Part shown: positions 1 through 10,363 of the stretch, one piece after another
Layout of the letters: every line of letters begins with the position of its first letter
How positions within the stretch are numbered: the first letter of the stretch is position 1
From: Candidatus Brachybacter algidus
GTDB lineage: Bacteria > Bacteroidota > Bacteroidia > Chitinophagales > Saprospiraceae
Length of the DNA stretch: 64,000 bases
Reading direction: 5' to 3'
NCBI GenBank assembly: GCA_016711705.1
Contig: JADJSK010000002.1
Coordinates: 62,001-126,000 of the forward strand
Position numbers and translations under genes: made by a program
The notes under the pieces: generated by a model
What the model saw: the letters and a program-made list of their open reading frames with translations, nothing else
The model's database searches: none
What the model was told of the DNA's origin: nothing

Positions 1-1811
1 CCAATCCCACTGCCGTCCTGAATATACGGATACCTTGTCTCGCAAGAATTATTGGATTCAAATATCTCACTTCCACAGTCGATGACGAATACTCCGGATA
101 CGGTACCTATCCAGATCCTTCCATCACTGTCACTGTATATACTTCTTGGCAAAATATTCTGATTTTCAAAATCAGACTTAACCGGAACAAGGGCCCATCG
201 ATCGTCCGATGCAGAAAGGATGTTTTCTCCTGAATCGTATACTACGATTCCTTTTGCAGGTTCGACAAACCACTTAAACTGATTGATAGGATCGATGGTC
301 ATTTGAATGAGTTTTATTTCACCAAAAGAATTAGCAAATCCCTTACTGGAACCATCCGGAGTTCTGACAAAAACTGAAGTAGGAGCCAGCACATTTGCTG
401 CCCAAAGGTTTCCGTCGCGATCAAATTTTACATCACCAACTCTCGTGTTTTGTGGGTCACCCGGGACAGTTTGCAAAGCTGAATTACTTGCATTGTAAAC
501 GGATCTATCATTCGGTTTTATTGAGATGATACCATTGGAATAAGATGCTATTGCAAGTTCCTGCGTATTTTCATTGTATGCAAAGTTTGAAAAATCTGCA
601 AGTGGCACCGGAGAAGCAAAAAAGGGGTCTGAGTATAAATTATAAATCTTCCAAAATCCATCTTTATATTCAAATAGCCCCTGCTTGTTGCCAAGCCCAT
701 TGTAAATTGTGCTCCTTCCTCCAGGCGCCACGTAGAGCGCATCAGGTGTCTTAATGATAGCCACCACGTCATTGGACCAGGGTGAACGATTACTAATGTC
801 GATAAAAGTTGGGTTGAGATCCGGAAGGCTTATATATCTGTAGCCATGATAGCTATCGGCGAACCAGATTTTGTCTTTATCTTGAACAGCATATAAGTTG
901 TCATTCAAATTCTGACGATTAAAAGGAATGTTTTGCAAAGATGCATCATACAAAACTACCTCAGCTATGCAACCACTATTGGGTAGATTCGCCTGATTGC
1001 ATCGTCCTCCTACTATAATAAAATCGCTTCCTGATGTAAGATATTTAACATTTTTGATAGTCAACAATGTATCAATCTTATCGAAAGTATTGTCGGAATT
1101 GAATCGAAAAAGGTTATTTCTGAAAGTTGTAAAAACCTGATTTTTGAAAATTGTAAGGCCTTCATAGGCCATGGTTGTGTCTTTTTCTGCCAATGGGTCA
1201 ATACGTTTATTCCAATTTCCGATAAATGAAATGTTGGGCTTTACAGTCCTGTCAACATTATAAAAACGACCCTGATTGATAATGTAAAGTTTTGAACCAA
1301 TGACTCCTACTCCTTTTACACCACCTTCTACAGTTAGCGTATTGGTAAAAACTCTGTCCACTGCATCGAATTCTGCAAGACCAAAAGGAAGACACAAATA
1401 GATATACCTGCCATAGCTCGCAATATCATTTAATTCTTTATTTGGGACGAGAACATTATTATTTTTTATATCCTGCAAATTTTGGATATTTCGATCAGAA
1501 TCCATGAGGTCTATACTGCCATCTGCATAATAGATAAAGAGCATTTTTGCTTCTTCATTATACATTATTCTTTGTATCCTGGATTCACTAAGACCGTCTA
1601 TAGTAGTGAAATTTTGAATATCTTCATTATTGGACTTATTGATGAAGAGCAGACCAGATATTGTATTATAGACAATGTAATTGGGTGTCTGTGTGACATC
1701 GAAGCCGGATCTGTAACATTGAAGTGAATACCAATCGTATAACTTTAGTTTTTGACCCTCAATAGAATTACTTAGGAAGAAGAAAGAGAAGAAAAGTATC
1801 AATAAACGCAT
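1..1811 (-). CDS. porZ: PorZ-like T9SS beta-propeller protein (3' end outside window)
   Basis: A frame open from the ATG at 1811 down to the window edge gives about 603 codons without a stop. It starts with a signal peptide (MRLLILFFSFFFLSNS, then EGQ). The next part reads like the N-terminal PorZ propeller: VYNTISGLLFINKSNNE, FTTIDGLSESRIQRIMYN, LFIYYADGSIDLMDS, then repeated short blades such as GRIWIGTVSGVFVID. In the family, PorZ is a surface component of the type IX secretion system that helps attach cargo to A-LPS. The C-terminal sorting domain expected at about 750-800 residues is not in the window. Other two-component-regulator-propeller proteins share the blade motif, so the exact ortholog call is inferred. 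The gene is divergent from the GH125 gene across 180 bp. Confidence 0.7.
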   Translation of the reverse strand, partial: MRLLILFFSFFFLSNSIEGQKLKLYDWYSLQCYRSGFDVTQTPNYIVYNTISGLLFINKSNNEDIQNFTTIDGLSESRIQRIMYNEEAKMLFIYYADGSIDLMDSDRNIQNLQDIKNNNVLVPNKELNDIASYGRYIYLCLPFGLAEFDAVDRVFTNTLTVEGGVKGVGVIGSKLYIINQGRFYNVDRTVKPNISFIGNWNKRIDPLAEKDTTMAYEGLTIFKNQVFTTFRNNLFRFNSDNTFDKIDTLLTIKNVKYLTSGSDFIIVGGRCNQANLPNSGCIAEVVLYDASLQNIPFNRQNLNDNLYAVQDKDKIWFADSYHGYRYISLPDLNPTFIDISNRSPWSNDVVAIIKTPDALYVAPGGRSTIYNGLGNKQGLFEYKDGFWKIYNLYSDPFFASPVPLADFSNFAYNENTQELAIASYSNGIISIKPNDRSVYNASNSALQTVPGDPQNTRVGDVKFDRDGNLWAANVLAPTSVFVRTPDGSSKGFANSFGEIKLIQMTIDPINQFKWFVEPAKGIVVYDSGENILSASDDRWALVPVKSDFENQNILPRSIYSDSDGRIWIGTVSGVFVIDCGSEIFESNNSCETRYPYIQDGSGI

Positions 1812-1933
1812 ATGCAGTAGAATAAATTGAATGATAATAAGTTTAAACGAAATTCTTTTTCTTAAATTTTAGTGAATAAAAAATAATATCTTGTTTTCTC
1901 AAAATCAATTTCAAATAAACGAAATTTCATGGA

Positions 1934-1941
1934 TATGTTTG
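1934..1941 (+). promoter_or_regulatory. Putative Bacteroidota -7 element before GH125 gene
   Basis: TATGTTTG is a perfect match to the TAnnTTTG consensus, 50 bp upstream of the GH125 start. No good TTG -33 element is seen at the usual spacing. Confidence 0.4.
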
Positions 1942-1991
1942 CTGTTTGGGTTTTGAGGTTTGTTGTTTTAGAAATTAAGGAAGGCTAATTT

Positions 1992-3419
1992 ATGAGATCT
2001 AGAAGAAAGTTTGTACAAAATGTAGGATTGTTGACCCTTGCAGCGCATCTTGACCCATTTTCACTGCTTGCCGGTACAAGAAGTGATTTTGTCAGTAATC
2101 GGCCTGCTTTAAAAGATCGAAAATTTACTAGTACAGCCGTAAATGAAGCCATCGAAGTATTTAAAAAAGGTGTAAGCAATAAAGAAATAGGTTGGCTTTT
2201 TGAAAATTGTTTTCCAAATACGCTGGATACTACGGTCGATTTTGAAATGATCGATGGTAAACCTGATACTTACGTCATCACAGGAGACATAGATGCCATG
2301 TGGCTCAGAGACAGTTGTGCGCAGGTTTGGCCTTATTTACCCATGATGAGAAATGATCCGCATTTGAAATCACTGATCGAAGGTGTGATCAGGCGACAGA
2401 CTACATTTATACATCTTGATCCATATGCCAATGCCTTTTACAAAGATCCTTCAAAAGTCAGTGAGTGGAAAGAATCCGATCTGACGGAAATGAAGCCCGG
2501 AGTCCATGAAAGGAAATGGGAGATCGATTCTCTTTGTTATCCGATTCGATTAGCCTTCGGATATTGGAAGGAAACTGGCGATATAGGACCGTTTGATAAT
2601 AAGTGGAAAGAAGGAATTGTCCTCACGCTTAAAACTTTCAAAGAACAACAAAGGAAAACTGATCAAGGGCCCTACAAATTTCAAAGGCGCACCGCGTGGG
2701 CGACTGATGGAGTGCCATTGGGGGGATATGGTTATCCAACGAAGCCTGTAGGATTGATCAATTCAATGTTCAGACCAAGTGATGATGCGACAATATTTCC
2801 ATTTCTGATTCCTTCGAATTATTTTGCTTTAGTCTCATTGGAGCAGGCTGCTGAGATGGTGAGTAAAATATCTGGAGATAATGCGCTCGCCGCCGAGTGT
2901 ATCGCTTTAAGTAAAGAAATAAAATTTGCCTTGGATCAATTTGCCAGGGTCATGCATCCTCAGATTGGTGAGGTCTTTGCATATGAAGTCAATGGTTTTG
3001 GCAGTTTTAATCTGATGGACGATGCCAATGTGCCAAGTTTGTTGTCACTTCCATATTTGGGTGTTCTCAAAAATGATGATGAAACTTATAAAAATACCCG
3101 AAAGTTATTGCTTTCTGGTTTCAATCCATTCTATTTCAAAGGTAAGGCAGGCGAAGGTATTGGTGGGCCACATGCAGGTATGGACATGATCTGGCCGCTC
3201 AGCATCACCATGCGTGGACTGACTAGTAGAGATGATTTTGAGATAAAAAAATGTATTGAATTGTTGGTAAATTGTCATGCAGGAACAGGATTTATGCATG
3301 AGTCGTTTCACAAGGATGATGCATCGAACTTTACAAGAAAGTGGTTTGCTTGGGCGAATACTATTTTTGGGGAATTTTTGTGGAAGGTATATCGGGAGAA
3401 GCCGGAGTTGTTTCAGTAG
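1992..3419 (+). CDS. Glycoside hydrolase family 125 (exo-alpha-1,6-mannosidase-like), exported
   Basis: 475 residues covering the whole GH125 (Mug157) fold. Diagnostic blocks are TGDIDAMWLRDSCAQVWPY (about residues 97-115), TAWATDGVPLGGYGYPTKP, INSMFRPSDDATIFPFLIP, the GGPHAGMDMIWPL segment, and HAGTGFMHESFHKDDASNFT followed by RKWFAWANTIFGEF near the end. Characterised bacterial members remove alpha-1,6-linked mannose from N-glycan-type or yeast mannan chains with inversion. The N-terminus RSRRKFVQNVGLLTLAA is a Tat-like signal (RRKFV), so periplasmic or surface location is inferred. No other glycan-degradation gene is adjacent, so it is not part of a visible polysaccharide utilisation locus. 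Family call is secure; the exact substrate is not known. Confidence 0.92.
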   Translation: MRSRRKFVQNVGLLTLAAHLDPFSLLAGTRSDFVSNRPALKDRKFTSTAVNEAIEVFKKGVSNKEIGWLFENCFPNTLDTTVDFEMIDGKPDTYVITGDIDAMWLRDSCAQVWPYLPMMRNDPHLKSLIEGVIRRQTTFIHLDPYANAFYKDPSKVSEWKESDLTEMKPGVHERKWEIDSLCYPIRLAFGYWKETGDIGPFDNKWKEGIVLTLKTFKEQQRKTDQGPYKFQRRTAWATDGVPLGGYGYPTKPVGLINSMFRPSDDATIFPFLIPSNYFALVSLEQAAEMVSKISGDNALAAECIALSKEIKFALDQFARVMHPQIGEVFAYEVNGFGSFNLMDDANVPSLLSLPYLGVLKNDDETYKNTRKLLLSGFNPFYFKGKAGEGIGGPHAGMDMIWPLSITMRGLTSRDDFEIKKCIELLVNCHAGTGFMHESFHKDDASNFTRKWFAWANTIFGEFLWKVYREKPELFQ

Positions 3420-3455
3420 GAAGGGGTATTCAGGATATGATTAAGCTTTAAAATA

Positions 3456-4066
3456 ATGAAAATTAGAAGTTAGAAATCAGAAGTTAGAATGAGGCAAGTG
3501 GAAAGATCATCACCCGATCACCCGATCACCCATCATTCAATACCACAGATGTTTCAATGAATTGATTTTTTTGGATTTTTTCCCATGACTAAAGTCAACG
3601 GCTATTGAGCGCGAAGTTGTGGGAATATTTCTAGATTTTTAAATTGTCCTTATAAATCAGAAATCAGAAATTAGGAATCAGAAATCAGAATGAGTTTTCT
3701 CTGAATTAGAACTATGCTTTTCTTTTACACTACCATTTATTATTCGGCATTTTTATTTCATAATGTCACCGCCTTCGGGGTTTTGTGTTTCACATTACCT
3801 TTAATCTCTATAATAATATCAACCCTTCGGGTTTTTAGTTTATCACCTGATCACCTGATCACCTGATCACTCATTTATCTGAACCACTAATTTCAATGAT
3901 TGTATTGATTTCGCTGATTTTGTATAAAGCTATTTTTTTTGTTAGGAATAATTTGACCTTTTTGCCTTATTACCGATTACAAATTACCGATATTTCATCT
4001 CATAGGAAAACTCCCATCTATAGTTCCGTTGCACATCACCGATCACCCATCACCTGATCACACATT
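3456..4066. repeat. Gene-free spacer made largely of short-period repeats
   Basis: Between the GH125 stop and the stop of the convergent sorting-domain gene there is no supported gene. It holds heptamer-period words (TTAGAAG, TCAGAAA, GGAATCA around 3464-3490 and 3657-3690) and octamer-period words (GATCACCC at 3510-3533, GATCACCT at 3844-3870). A further GATCACC block at 4028-4060 runs almost to the neighbouring stop codon. Same word types recur in other spacers of the window. Confidence 0.75.
3820..3837 (+). terminator. Weak UUCG-type hairpin with T tract
   Basis: AACCC and GGGTT flank TTC and are followed by TTTAG. The stem is only 5 bp and lies 400 bp past the GH125 stop, so a terminator role is uncertain. 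Confidence 0.25.
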
Positions 4067-5863
4067 CTACCTGATCAGCGTCAGACTCCCCCTTTTCTCC
4101 TCTTCAGCACCATTAGAAGACTTTATTTTAACCAGATATGTATAAATGCCGGGCGGCATAGGTTGGCTTCCTTTATTACCATCCCAACCTTTTTCGGTAT
4201 TTTTAGTGGTAAATATTTTTCCACCATATCTATCGAAAATAGACATTTCATATGATTGAAGGCTTTCTTTGAAGTAAAATACCGGAGCAAATTCAGGTGT
4301 ATATCCACCAGGGACAAAGCCATTCGCCATAAAAATTCCTGCTTCCTTTTCCACACATGCTACATTAGAAATGCAGGTGGCTTCTAAGATTGTGCCGTTG
4401 CAATCCAAATCTAACGAAGCGACGACCCTGTAACAATATTTGGTTTCTGTATCTGTGCCTTCCTTGAGCAGATCTTTATATTTCAAGAGAGATGAATTAC
4501 CTGAAGTAAGTATTTCCGTGGTTCCATCCGAATTAATTTTTTCTAGAGTATATGATTTAACTATTGCATTCTCCCAATCCAGCATGCTCCATATAAAGTC
4601 AACCTCATTATTTGGTTTTAAAATTGCCTTCAACTCTAAATTTGCGATATAATTGGAGTTAACAATGTTTCCGCATGCATCAGTAGAGCTGAAAGTAAAA
4701 TAAGAGATGCCATTTATGGATTTTTCAAAAACACCAGAATTAGAAGCATTCGTTGGACTAATCTGACTTTTAGCCTGCAGGTTAATGTTGGAAGGATCAT
4801 CAGCAATTTGAAGAAATAATTCAGGAATCAGAATGTCTTGATTTGTTTTAATACTATAGTAAATGTTATCTGTTGGTACTGGACTTGCTAAATTGGAACC
4901 ACCTGATTGGTCAAAATTAACTACGCATAGATCTGTAATCGTCTTTGTCTGCTTAGTCTGAAGACACACTTCATTTGAATAACTCAAACCGTTTTGCCCG
5001 GGCTCATGAGCAACAATTCGGATGCAAAGGTTTGTCCCATCGGCTACTCCTTTTAAAACAAATGTATTTTGAACTGTTGATCCTGCAATCGTTTCAGCTC
5101 CGCCATTTTCAGAAACCATGATATCATAATTGATACCGCCGGGCCAGCCGACGTATGGTGAAAAATCTAATGTGACTTCTTTCGTGCAAGTATCAATAGA
5201 TGCTTTGAGCAACATTGTCGTATGCGGTTTTGAGAAAACACTTGTTCCACCACACCTATCCAAGGCAGTAATATAATAGGTAAATGTCGAATCATCAGTC
5301 GCCTTGCCGACATCCGTATAATTCAAAGAAGTAACAGTATCAATAGCCTGCACTGCTCCTCCGGCTAGTCCTTTATAGATAACATAAGCATGTGTCTCAG
5401 GCGATGTTCCTTTAGTCCAATTAATTGTCACCTCATCATTTAATACGGTCACAAGTTGAATGTCCACTGGTAAAGGAGATGCACTATCCAGCGTGTCAGA
5501 AGATATCGAATATTGGCCGCCACAAGCTGCCTGAGTGGTCATATAATAATAAATAACCCCTCCGGGAGAATTGGTGAAAACGAAACTGGTTTGTGACTGA
5601 TTCGTGATGGAAGATAGTAGCGTATAAGGGCCATTTGCACTTAGCGCATAGTAAAGATCGTAAGACAGGAATGCGCCGCAACTTATAATCGGTAGATCCC
5701 ATCTGACTGTGTCTCCTTTAATACAATACAGTTCTGGTGCAGGGATCTGAGCAAATGAGTGATTTGCATAAAAACAAAAAAAGCACAGGACTATGGACCT
5801 ATAAAAAAACGCATATTGGACTGTTGATTGATCGAACAAAGTTAGAAGGAATTTTTGGGACAA
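4067..5863 (-). CDS. Secreted protein with gliding-motility (T9SS type B) C-terminal domain
   Basis: 598 residues. A hydrophobic signal segment (RSIVLCFFCFYANHSFAQ, about residues 23-40) follows a rather long N-terminal stretch, so the true start is not fully certain. The middle is several fibronectin-III-like beta-sandwich repeats, seen as recurring WTKGTSPETHAYVIYKG / NYTDVGKATDDSTFTYYITA-type strands. The last 85 residues are a typical CHU_C (type B) sorting domain: NGFVPGGYTPEFAPVF, YEMSIFDRYGGKIFTT, GWDGNKGSQPMPPGIYTYL. Known proteins of this type pass the outer membrane by T9SS and often stay attached to the surface. No enzymatic domain is visible; an adhesin or matrix role is only inferred. 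Confidence 0.85.
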   Translation of the reverse strand: MSQKFLLTLFDQSTVQYAFFYRSIVLCFFCFYANHSFAQIPAPELYCIKGDTVRWDLPIISCGAFLSYDLYYALSANGPYTLLSSITNQSQTSFVFTNSPGGVIYYYMTTQAACGGQYSISSDTLDSASPLPVDIQLVTVLNDEVTINWTKGTSPETHAYVIYKGLAGGAVQAIDTVTSLNYTDVGKATDDSTFTYYITALDRCGGTSVFSKPHTTMLLKASIDTCTKEVTLDFSPYVGWPGGINYDIMVSENGGAETIAGSTVQNTFVLKGVADGTNLCIRIVAHEPGQNGLSYSNEVCLQTKQTKTITDLCVVNFDQSGGSNLASPVPTDNIYYSIKTNQDILIPELFLQIADDPSNINLQAKSQISPTNASNSGVFEKSINGISYFTFSSTDACGNIVNSNYIANLELKAILKPNNEVDFIWSMLDWENAIVKSYTLEKINSDGTTEILTSGNSSLLKYKDLLKEGTDTETKYCYRVVASLDLDCNGTILEATCISNVACVEKEAGIFMANGFVPGGYTPEFAPVFYFKESLQSYEMSIFDRYGGKIFTTKNTEKGWDGNKGSQPMPPGIYTYLVKIKSSNGAEEEKRGSLTLIR

Positions 5864-5921
5864 ACATTATTTAATCTATTAGGGCGTTAGGAAATTCATT
5901 AAAGGCAGTTAAGAATATTGA

Positions 5922-6670
5922 TCAAAATGGTGGCTTAAGTCCCACAGATTTCATATATTCTAATCCATCAAAAATCGTATCCAATGTATATACCAGCCTA
6001 GTTTTAGCATCCAGATCCTTGACATACTTAACAAGGCCTATATTTTTCGCATAATATTCTTCTCCTCGAAGATCCAGCCCAAGAATGCCGTCATTATTGA
6101 CTTCAACACGCTCTTTAATGCTAAAATGCATAACATCTTGTTGACGACCCAAGACCATCATACTTGTATCTCCTCTGAATATTCTATTGCGGATTAATTC
6201 ATACCCGATCTTTTGGTCAGCAGGATCTGTCCACTTCATATCGAATAGAAATACACCACCCTTATCAGCATTAAAAGGAAAAATATCATCGTAAATGATC
6301 TTAGTGGAAGTGAGTTTGCTGCCTGCGGCAATTCCATTCATGGCAAGTGCGTATTCAAGCATAACCATACCTGTTTCTGTCTGGCCTTCTTGCCACTGAT
6401 GCGTGATCTTATCCTGCAGTTGATAAATAGCTCCTTTTAAAATGTAGCTTCCATCTTTTTGAAACTTTTCAAAATCCATAGTTGCTCCCCTTGGGATGTA
6501 TCACTATCAGAAGTGTATCGATAAACCTTACCTTCCTCCATTTGTTCCAAAGGAAAGTAATAATTTTTCAAAGGTCCTGCGTCCTTATTGTGATCATTAC
6601 AGGATGAAAAAAGGAATAAGAAAGCGCCAAAATAACAGCCATCTACAAGTAGTTTAAACAAAAGCGACAT
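5922..6670 (-). pseudogene. Unknown lipoprotein gene split by a one-base frameshift
   Basis: Two overlapping frames read as one protein. The N-terminal frame starts at the ATG at 6670 with a lipoprotein signal (FGAFLFLFSSC, then NDHN) and continues to LEQMEEGKVYRYTSDSDTSQ. The C-terminal frame resumes as FEKFQKDGSYILKGAIYQLQ and ends at 5922. Adding one base to the C run at 6487-6490 (G run in the coding strand) joins them into a 249-residue protein with no stop. No family is recognised; it is a predicted outer-membrane or periplasmic lipoprotein. The two other one-base breaks in this window suggest sequence error rather than decay. It is divergent from secA. Confidence 0.6.
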
Positions 6671-6784
6671 TTTGACATTTTTAAATTGTCTTAAACGTGT
6701 TTGGTTTGTAATTTGCAAGTAGGATTCTGTGTTAATCATTCTATAAATATGTAGGTGAATAATATGCTGTGTTCTATTAAAACG

Positions 6785-6792
6785 TACATTTG
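6785..6792 (+). promoter_or_regulatory. Putative -7 element of secA
   Basis: TACATTTG matches TAnnTTTG perfectly, 86 bp before the secA ATG. The -33 region has only a weak TGTG. Confidence 0.4.
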
Positions 6793-6877
6793 CACTTTTA
6801 ATTTTGGAAAAATAAGTTCCTGACATGGCTGAAGCCAAAAGCGAATTTAGCCATATGAATTTAATAAAAATATAAAA

Positions 6878-9800
6878 ATGTTTGATTTTATAAAAAAGAT
6901 GTTCGGGACTAAGGCCGATAGAGATGTTCAGTCTTATATGCCATTAATCACCGAAATTAATCGAAACTTTGAGTCATATGCCTCTCTTAGTAATGACGAA
7001 CTAAGGCAAAAGACCAATGAGTTCAGAGGGCGTATTAAGCAGCATCTTGAAGGAATAGACAATGATATTACTTCGCTTGAAAACCAGGCAAAAGCCACAA
7101 ATAATATCCATGAGAAAGAAGACTTTTTCGATGAGATAGATAAACTAAAAAAGGAAAGAGATAAACATCTTGAGGACATCCTCCAGCAGATCCTGCCTGA
7201 AGCATTCGCAGTAGTAAAAGAAACTGCGCGAAGGTTGTCTATCAATGAAGAACTGGAAGTCACTGCTACCGACCACGATTTTGCTCTGGCAGGTAAGGCC
7301 GATTATATTAGAATAGAAGATGGTAAAGCATTCTGGAAGAATAGCTGGAAAGCCGGTGGGGTAGACATTAAATGGAATATGCTTCATTATGATGTTCAGT
7401 TGATCGGTGGTATGGTCCTTCATAGTGGCAAGATAGCTGAGATGGCAACAGGGGAGGGTAAAACTCTCGTCGCCTCATTACCAGCCTATTTGAATGGTCT
7501 ATCAGGAGAAGGAGTACACATCGTAACGGTCAATGATTATCTTGCTAAAAGGGATAGCCAATGGAATGGTCCTTTGTTCCAATTCCTATTGCTTACTGTA
7601 GACTGTATCGATAACTACCGCTCCAATTCTCAGGAAAGAAGAAGTGCCTATCTGTGCGACATTGTCTATGGTACTAACAATGAATTTGGTTTTGACTACC
7701 TTAGAGATAACATGGTAACAAGCCCGGATGAGTTAGTTCAAAGAAAACATCATTATGCGATGGTGGATGAGGTGGATTCAGTATTGATCGATGATGCCAG
7801 AACGCCTTTGATCATCTCAGGTCCTATACCGCAAGGTGCTGATGATCAGGAATATAATGAACTGAAGCCAAGGGTAGAAAGGATGGTGGATGCTCAAAGA
7901 AAACTTGCTACAAATTATATTATTGAAGCTAAAAAATTAATCGGAGCCGGGAATAGTGGAGTCAATGAAGGAGAAGGTGGAATCGCCTTGTTTCGTTCAT
8001 ACCGAGCACTTCCTAAGAACAGAGCGCTCATTAAATATTTAAGTGAAGAAGGTGTAAAAGTAATTCTCCAAAAGACGGAAAATCATTTTATGCAGGAGCA
8101 ATCCAAACATATGCACACTGCTGATGAACCTCTTTTATTCACCATTGAAGAGAAAACAAGGAGTGTAGAGCTTACTGAAAAGGGAGCTGAATATATGGCA
8201 CAGGGTATGGAAGATGGAGATTTCTTCGCTCTACCGGATCTCGCATTAGGACTGCATAACATTGAGCAGGACAATGCCTTGAGTGTAGAGGAAAGAGCTG
8301 AAGCAAAAGAAAAACTTATCCAGGAATATACCATCAAATCTACCAGACTTCACTCTATCAACCAATTGCTGAAAGCATACGCATTATTTGAAAAAGACAC
8401 CGATTACATCCTGGTCAATGGTGAAGTAAAAATCGTTGATGAGCAAACTGGTCGTGTCATGGAAGGTCGTCGATATTCTGATGGGTTGCACCAAGCACTT
8501 GAAGCTAAGGAAAATGTAAAAGTTGGCGATCAGACTCAGACTTACGCTACAGTTACACTTCAGAATTACTTCAGAATGTATCATAAACTGGCAGGTATGA
8601 CCGGTACTGCTGAGACAGAGGCAAGTGAATTATGGCAAATCTATAAGTTGGATGTATCTGTGATACCTACCAATAGGCCGATCACCAGAAAGGATATGGA
8701 AGATTTCGTATTCAAGACTGCTCGTGAAAAATATAACGCAGTGATCGAAGAAATCACTAAACTTAGCCAGGAAGGTCGTCCGATTCTGGTCGGTACTACT
8801 TCTGTCGATATATCAGAAATGTTGAGCAAAATGTTGAAATTGAGAGGCATTCAACACAATGTATTGAACGCTAAGCAACATGCTAATGAAGCGCATGTAG
8901 TTGCAGAAGCAGGGCATCCGGGAAGAGTAACGATCGCTACCAACATGGCTGGTCGTGGAACGGACATCAAGATTAGTGAGGAAGTTAAAGCTGCAGGTGG
9001 TCTTGCTATCATCGGTACAGAAAGACATGAATCGAGAAGGGTAGATAGACAGTTGAGAGGTAGAGCCGGAAGACAAGGAGATCCAGGATCTTCACAGTTT
9101 TTCGTTTCACTTGAAGATAACCTTATGCGTTTGTTCCAATCTGAGCGTATAGCTAAGGCGATGGATAGAATGGGTCATAAAGATGGTGATGTCATTCAGC
9201 ACAGTATGATCACGAAGTCTATTGAGAGAGCTCAAAAAAGAGTTGAGGAAAACAACTTTGGTATCAGAAAAAGATTACTTGAGTATGATGATGTCATGAA
9301 CATCCAAAGGGAAGCTATCTATAAGAAAAGAAATAATGCACTTTTTGGATCGAGATTGTCAGTAGATTTGAGTGGCATGTTTAGTGCCATGACAGAAGAC
9401 CTGGTTCGTGAAGGTCGTAATTTGAAAACATTTGAAGATTTCCGTGAATTATCGATCCGTGAATTAGGGTTCGATCCGAATATAGATGAGGAAACTTTCT
9501 TTTCAGGTCAAGAGCATGAAGTAATTGAAGTATTCCAACAGGCATTCATGCAGTATTACAATGGCAAAAATAATAAGATCGCAGAGGTTTTAATGCCTGT
9601 CATAAAGGACGTCCAGGCAAAACAGGGAAACAGATATAAACGTATTTCGCTTCCATTTACCGATGGCAGTGCACATCCGCTGCCAGTGTCTGCTGACATG
9701 GAAGAGGCTATAAATAGTGAAGGTAGATCCATAGCCAGAGATATAGAGAAAACCATTACGTTAGCTATTATAGATGACAAGTGGAAGGAACATTTGAGAA

Positions 9801-10198
9801 GCATGGATGATCTTAAAGACGCGGTTCAAGCTGCTTCATTTGAGCAAAAAGATCCTTTGGTCATCTATAAAATGGAAGCATTTAAATTATTTGAGGATTT
9901 GATAGGCAAGATCAATCATGATGTAACTGCTTATCTTTCTAAAGGTAATATGCAGATTGAAGTACAGCCAGAACAGATCCGGGAAGCCAAGGCACCTAAG
10001 ACAGATTTCTCAAGAGCCAGAATCCATAAGGATGACAGCGATGGATATGATGATGACCGCACCAGAACAGGACCACCGACATCTACCATTGAAAAGCCAC
10101 AAACTTTCATTCGATCCGAGAAAAAAGTGGGTAGAAATGATTTATGTCCTTGTGGTAGTGGCAAAAAATATAAATCTTGTCACGGTGTTAATCTTTAA
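6878..10198 (+). CDS. secA: Preprotein translocase subunit SecA
   Basis: 1106 residues, the long form usual in Bacteroidota. It is the ATPase motor that pushes unfolded precursor proteins through SecYEG. Visible in order: Walker A MATGEGKTLVASLP (about residue 190), DEAD-type box DEVDSVLIDDARTPLIISG (about 295), a Bacteroidota-type insertion with FRSYRALPKNRALIKYL (about 370-390), the DEQTGRVMEGRRYSDGLHQA preprotein-binding region, AGMTGTAETE, TNMAGRGTDIK (about 690), RQLRGRAGRQGDPG, and a C-terminal zinc-binding SEC-C tail GRNDLCPCGSGKKYKSCHG. Every key motif is intact. It is transcribed alone; the next gene lies beyond a hairpin at 10364-10402. Confidence 0.99.
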   Translation: MFDFIKKMFGTKADRDVQSYMPLITEINRNFESYASLSNDELRQKTNEFRGRIKQHLEGIDNDITSLENQAKATNNIHEKEDFFDEIDKLKKERDKHLEDILQQILPEAFAVVKETARRLSINEELEVTATDHDFALAGKADYIRIEDGKAFWKNSWKAGGVDIKWNMLHYDVQLIGGMVLHSGKIAEMATGEGKTLVASLPAYLNGLSGEGVHIVTVNDYLAKRDSQWNGPLFQFLLLTVDCIDNYRSNSQERRSAYLCDIVYGTNNEFGFDYLRDNMVTSPDELVQRKHHYAMVDEVDSVLIDDARTPLIISGPIPQGADDQEYNELKPRVERMVDAQRKLATNYIIEAKKLIGAGNSGVNEGEGGIALFRSYRALPKNRALIKYLSEEGVKVILQKTENHFMQEQSKHMHTADEPLLFTIEEKTRSVELTEKGAEYMAQGMEDGDFFALPDLALGLHNIEQDNALSVEERAEAKEKLIQEYTIKSTRLHSINQLLKAYALFEKDTDYILVNGEVKIVDEQTGRVMEGRRYSDGLHQALEAKENVKVGDQTQTYATVTLQNYFRMYHKLAGMTGTAETEASELWQIYKLDVSVIPTNRPITRKDMEDFVFKTAREKYNAVIEEITKLSQEGRPILVGTTSVDISEMLSKMLKLRGIQHNVLNAKQHANEAHVVAEAGHPGRVTIATNMAGRGTDIKISEEVKAAGGLAIIGTERHESRRVDRQLRGRAGRQGDPGSSQFFVSLEDNLMRLFQSERIAKAMDRMGHKDGDVIQHSMITKSIERAQKRVEENNFGIRKRLLEYDDVMNIQREAIYKKRNNALFGSRLSVDLSGMFSAMTEDLVREGRNLKTFEDFRELSIRELGFDPNIDEETFFSGQEHEVIEVFQQAFMQYYNGKNNKIAEVLMPVIKDVQAKQGNRYKRISLPFTDGSAHPLPVSADMEEAINSEGRSIARDIEKTITLAIIDDKWKEHLRSMDDLKDAVQAASFEQKDPLVIYKMEAFKLFEDLIGKINHDVTAYLSKGNMQIEVQPEQIREAKAPKTDFSRARIHKDDSDGYDDDRTRTGPPTSTIEKPQTFIRSEKKVGRNDLCPCGSGKKYKSCHGVNL

Positions 10199-10354
10199 GA
10201 ATCGGATTAACGTTTTATATTAAAATGTTAGATGTTAGAAGGTAGATTTAAGATGGCAATCCATCAATAATATCAGATTTTTGTATTAAAACTATTTTTA
10301 AAGATAAATTATGAATCCCGCTGCCGAAACTTGAAGATTTAGAGTAAAAAATAT

Positions 10355-10362
10355 TATACTTG
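10355..10362 (+). promoter_or_regulatory. Putative promoter of the TonB-C-like gene
   Basis: TATACTTG (one mismatch to TAnnTTTG) lies 21 bp after a TTG at 10331-10333, close to the normal Bacteroidota -33/-7 spacing. The predicted start site falls about 10366, at the left foot of the next hairpin. Confidence 0.4.
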
Positions 10363-10363
10363 C

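Noticed and set aside
6934..9804. Minus-strand ORFs opposite secA
   Set aside because: They lie opposite a fully conserved secA, contain no domain and have unnatural Ser/Leu-rich composition.
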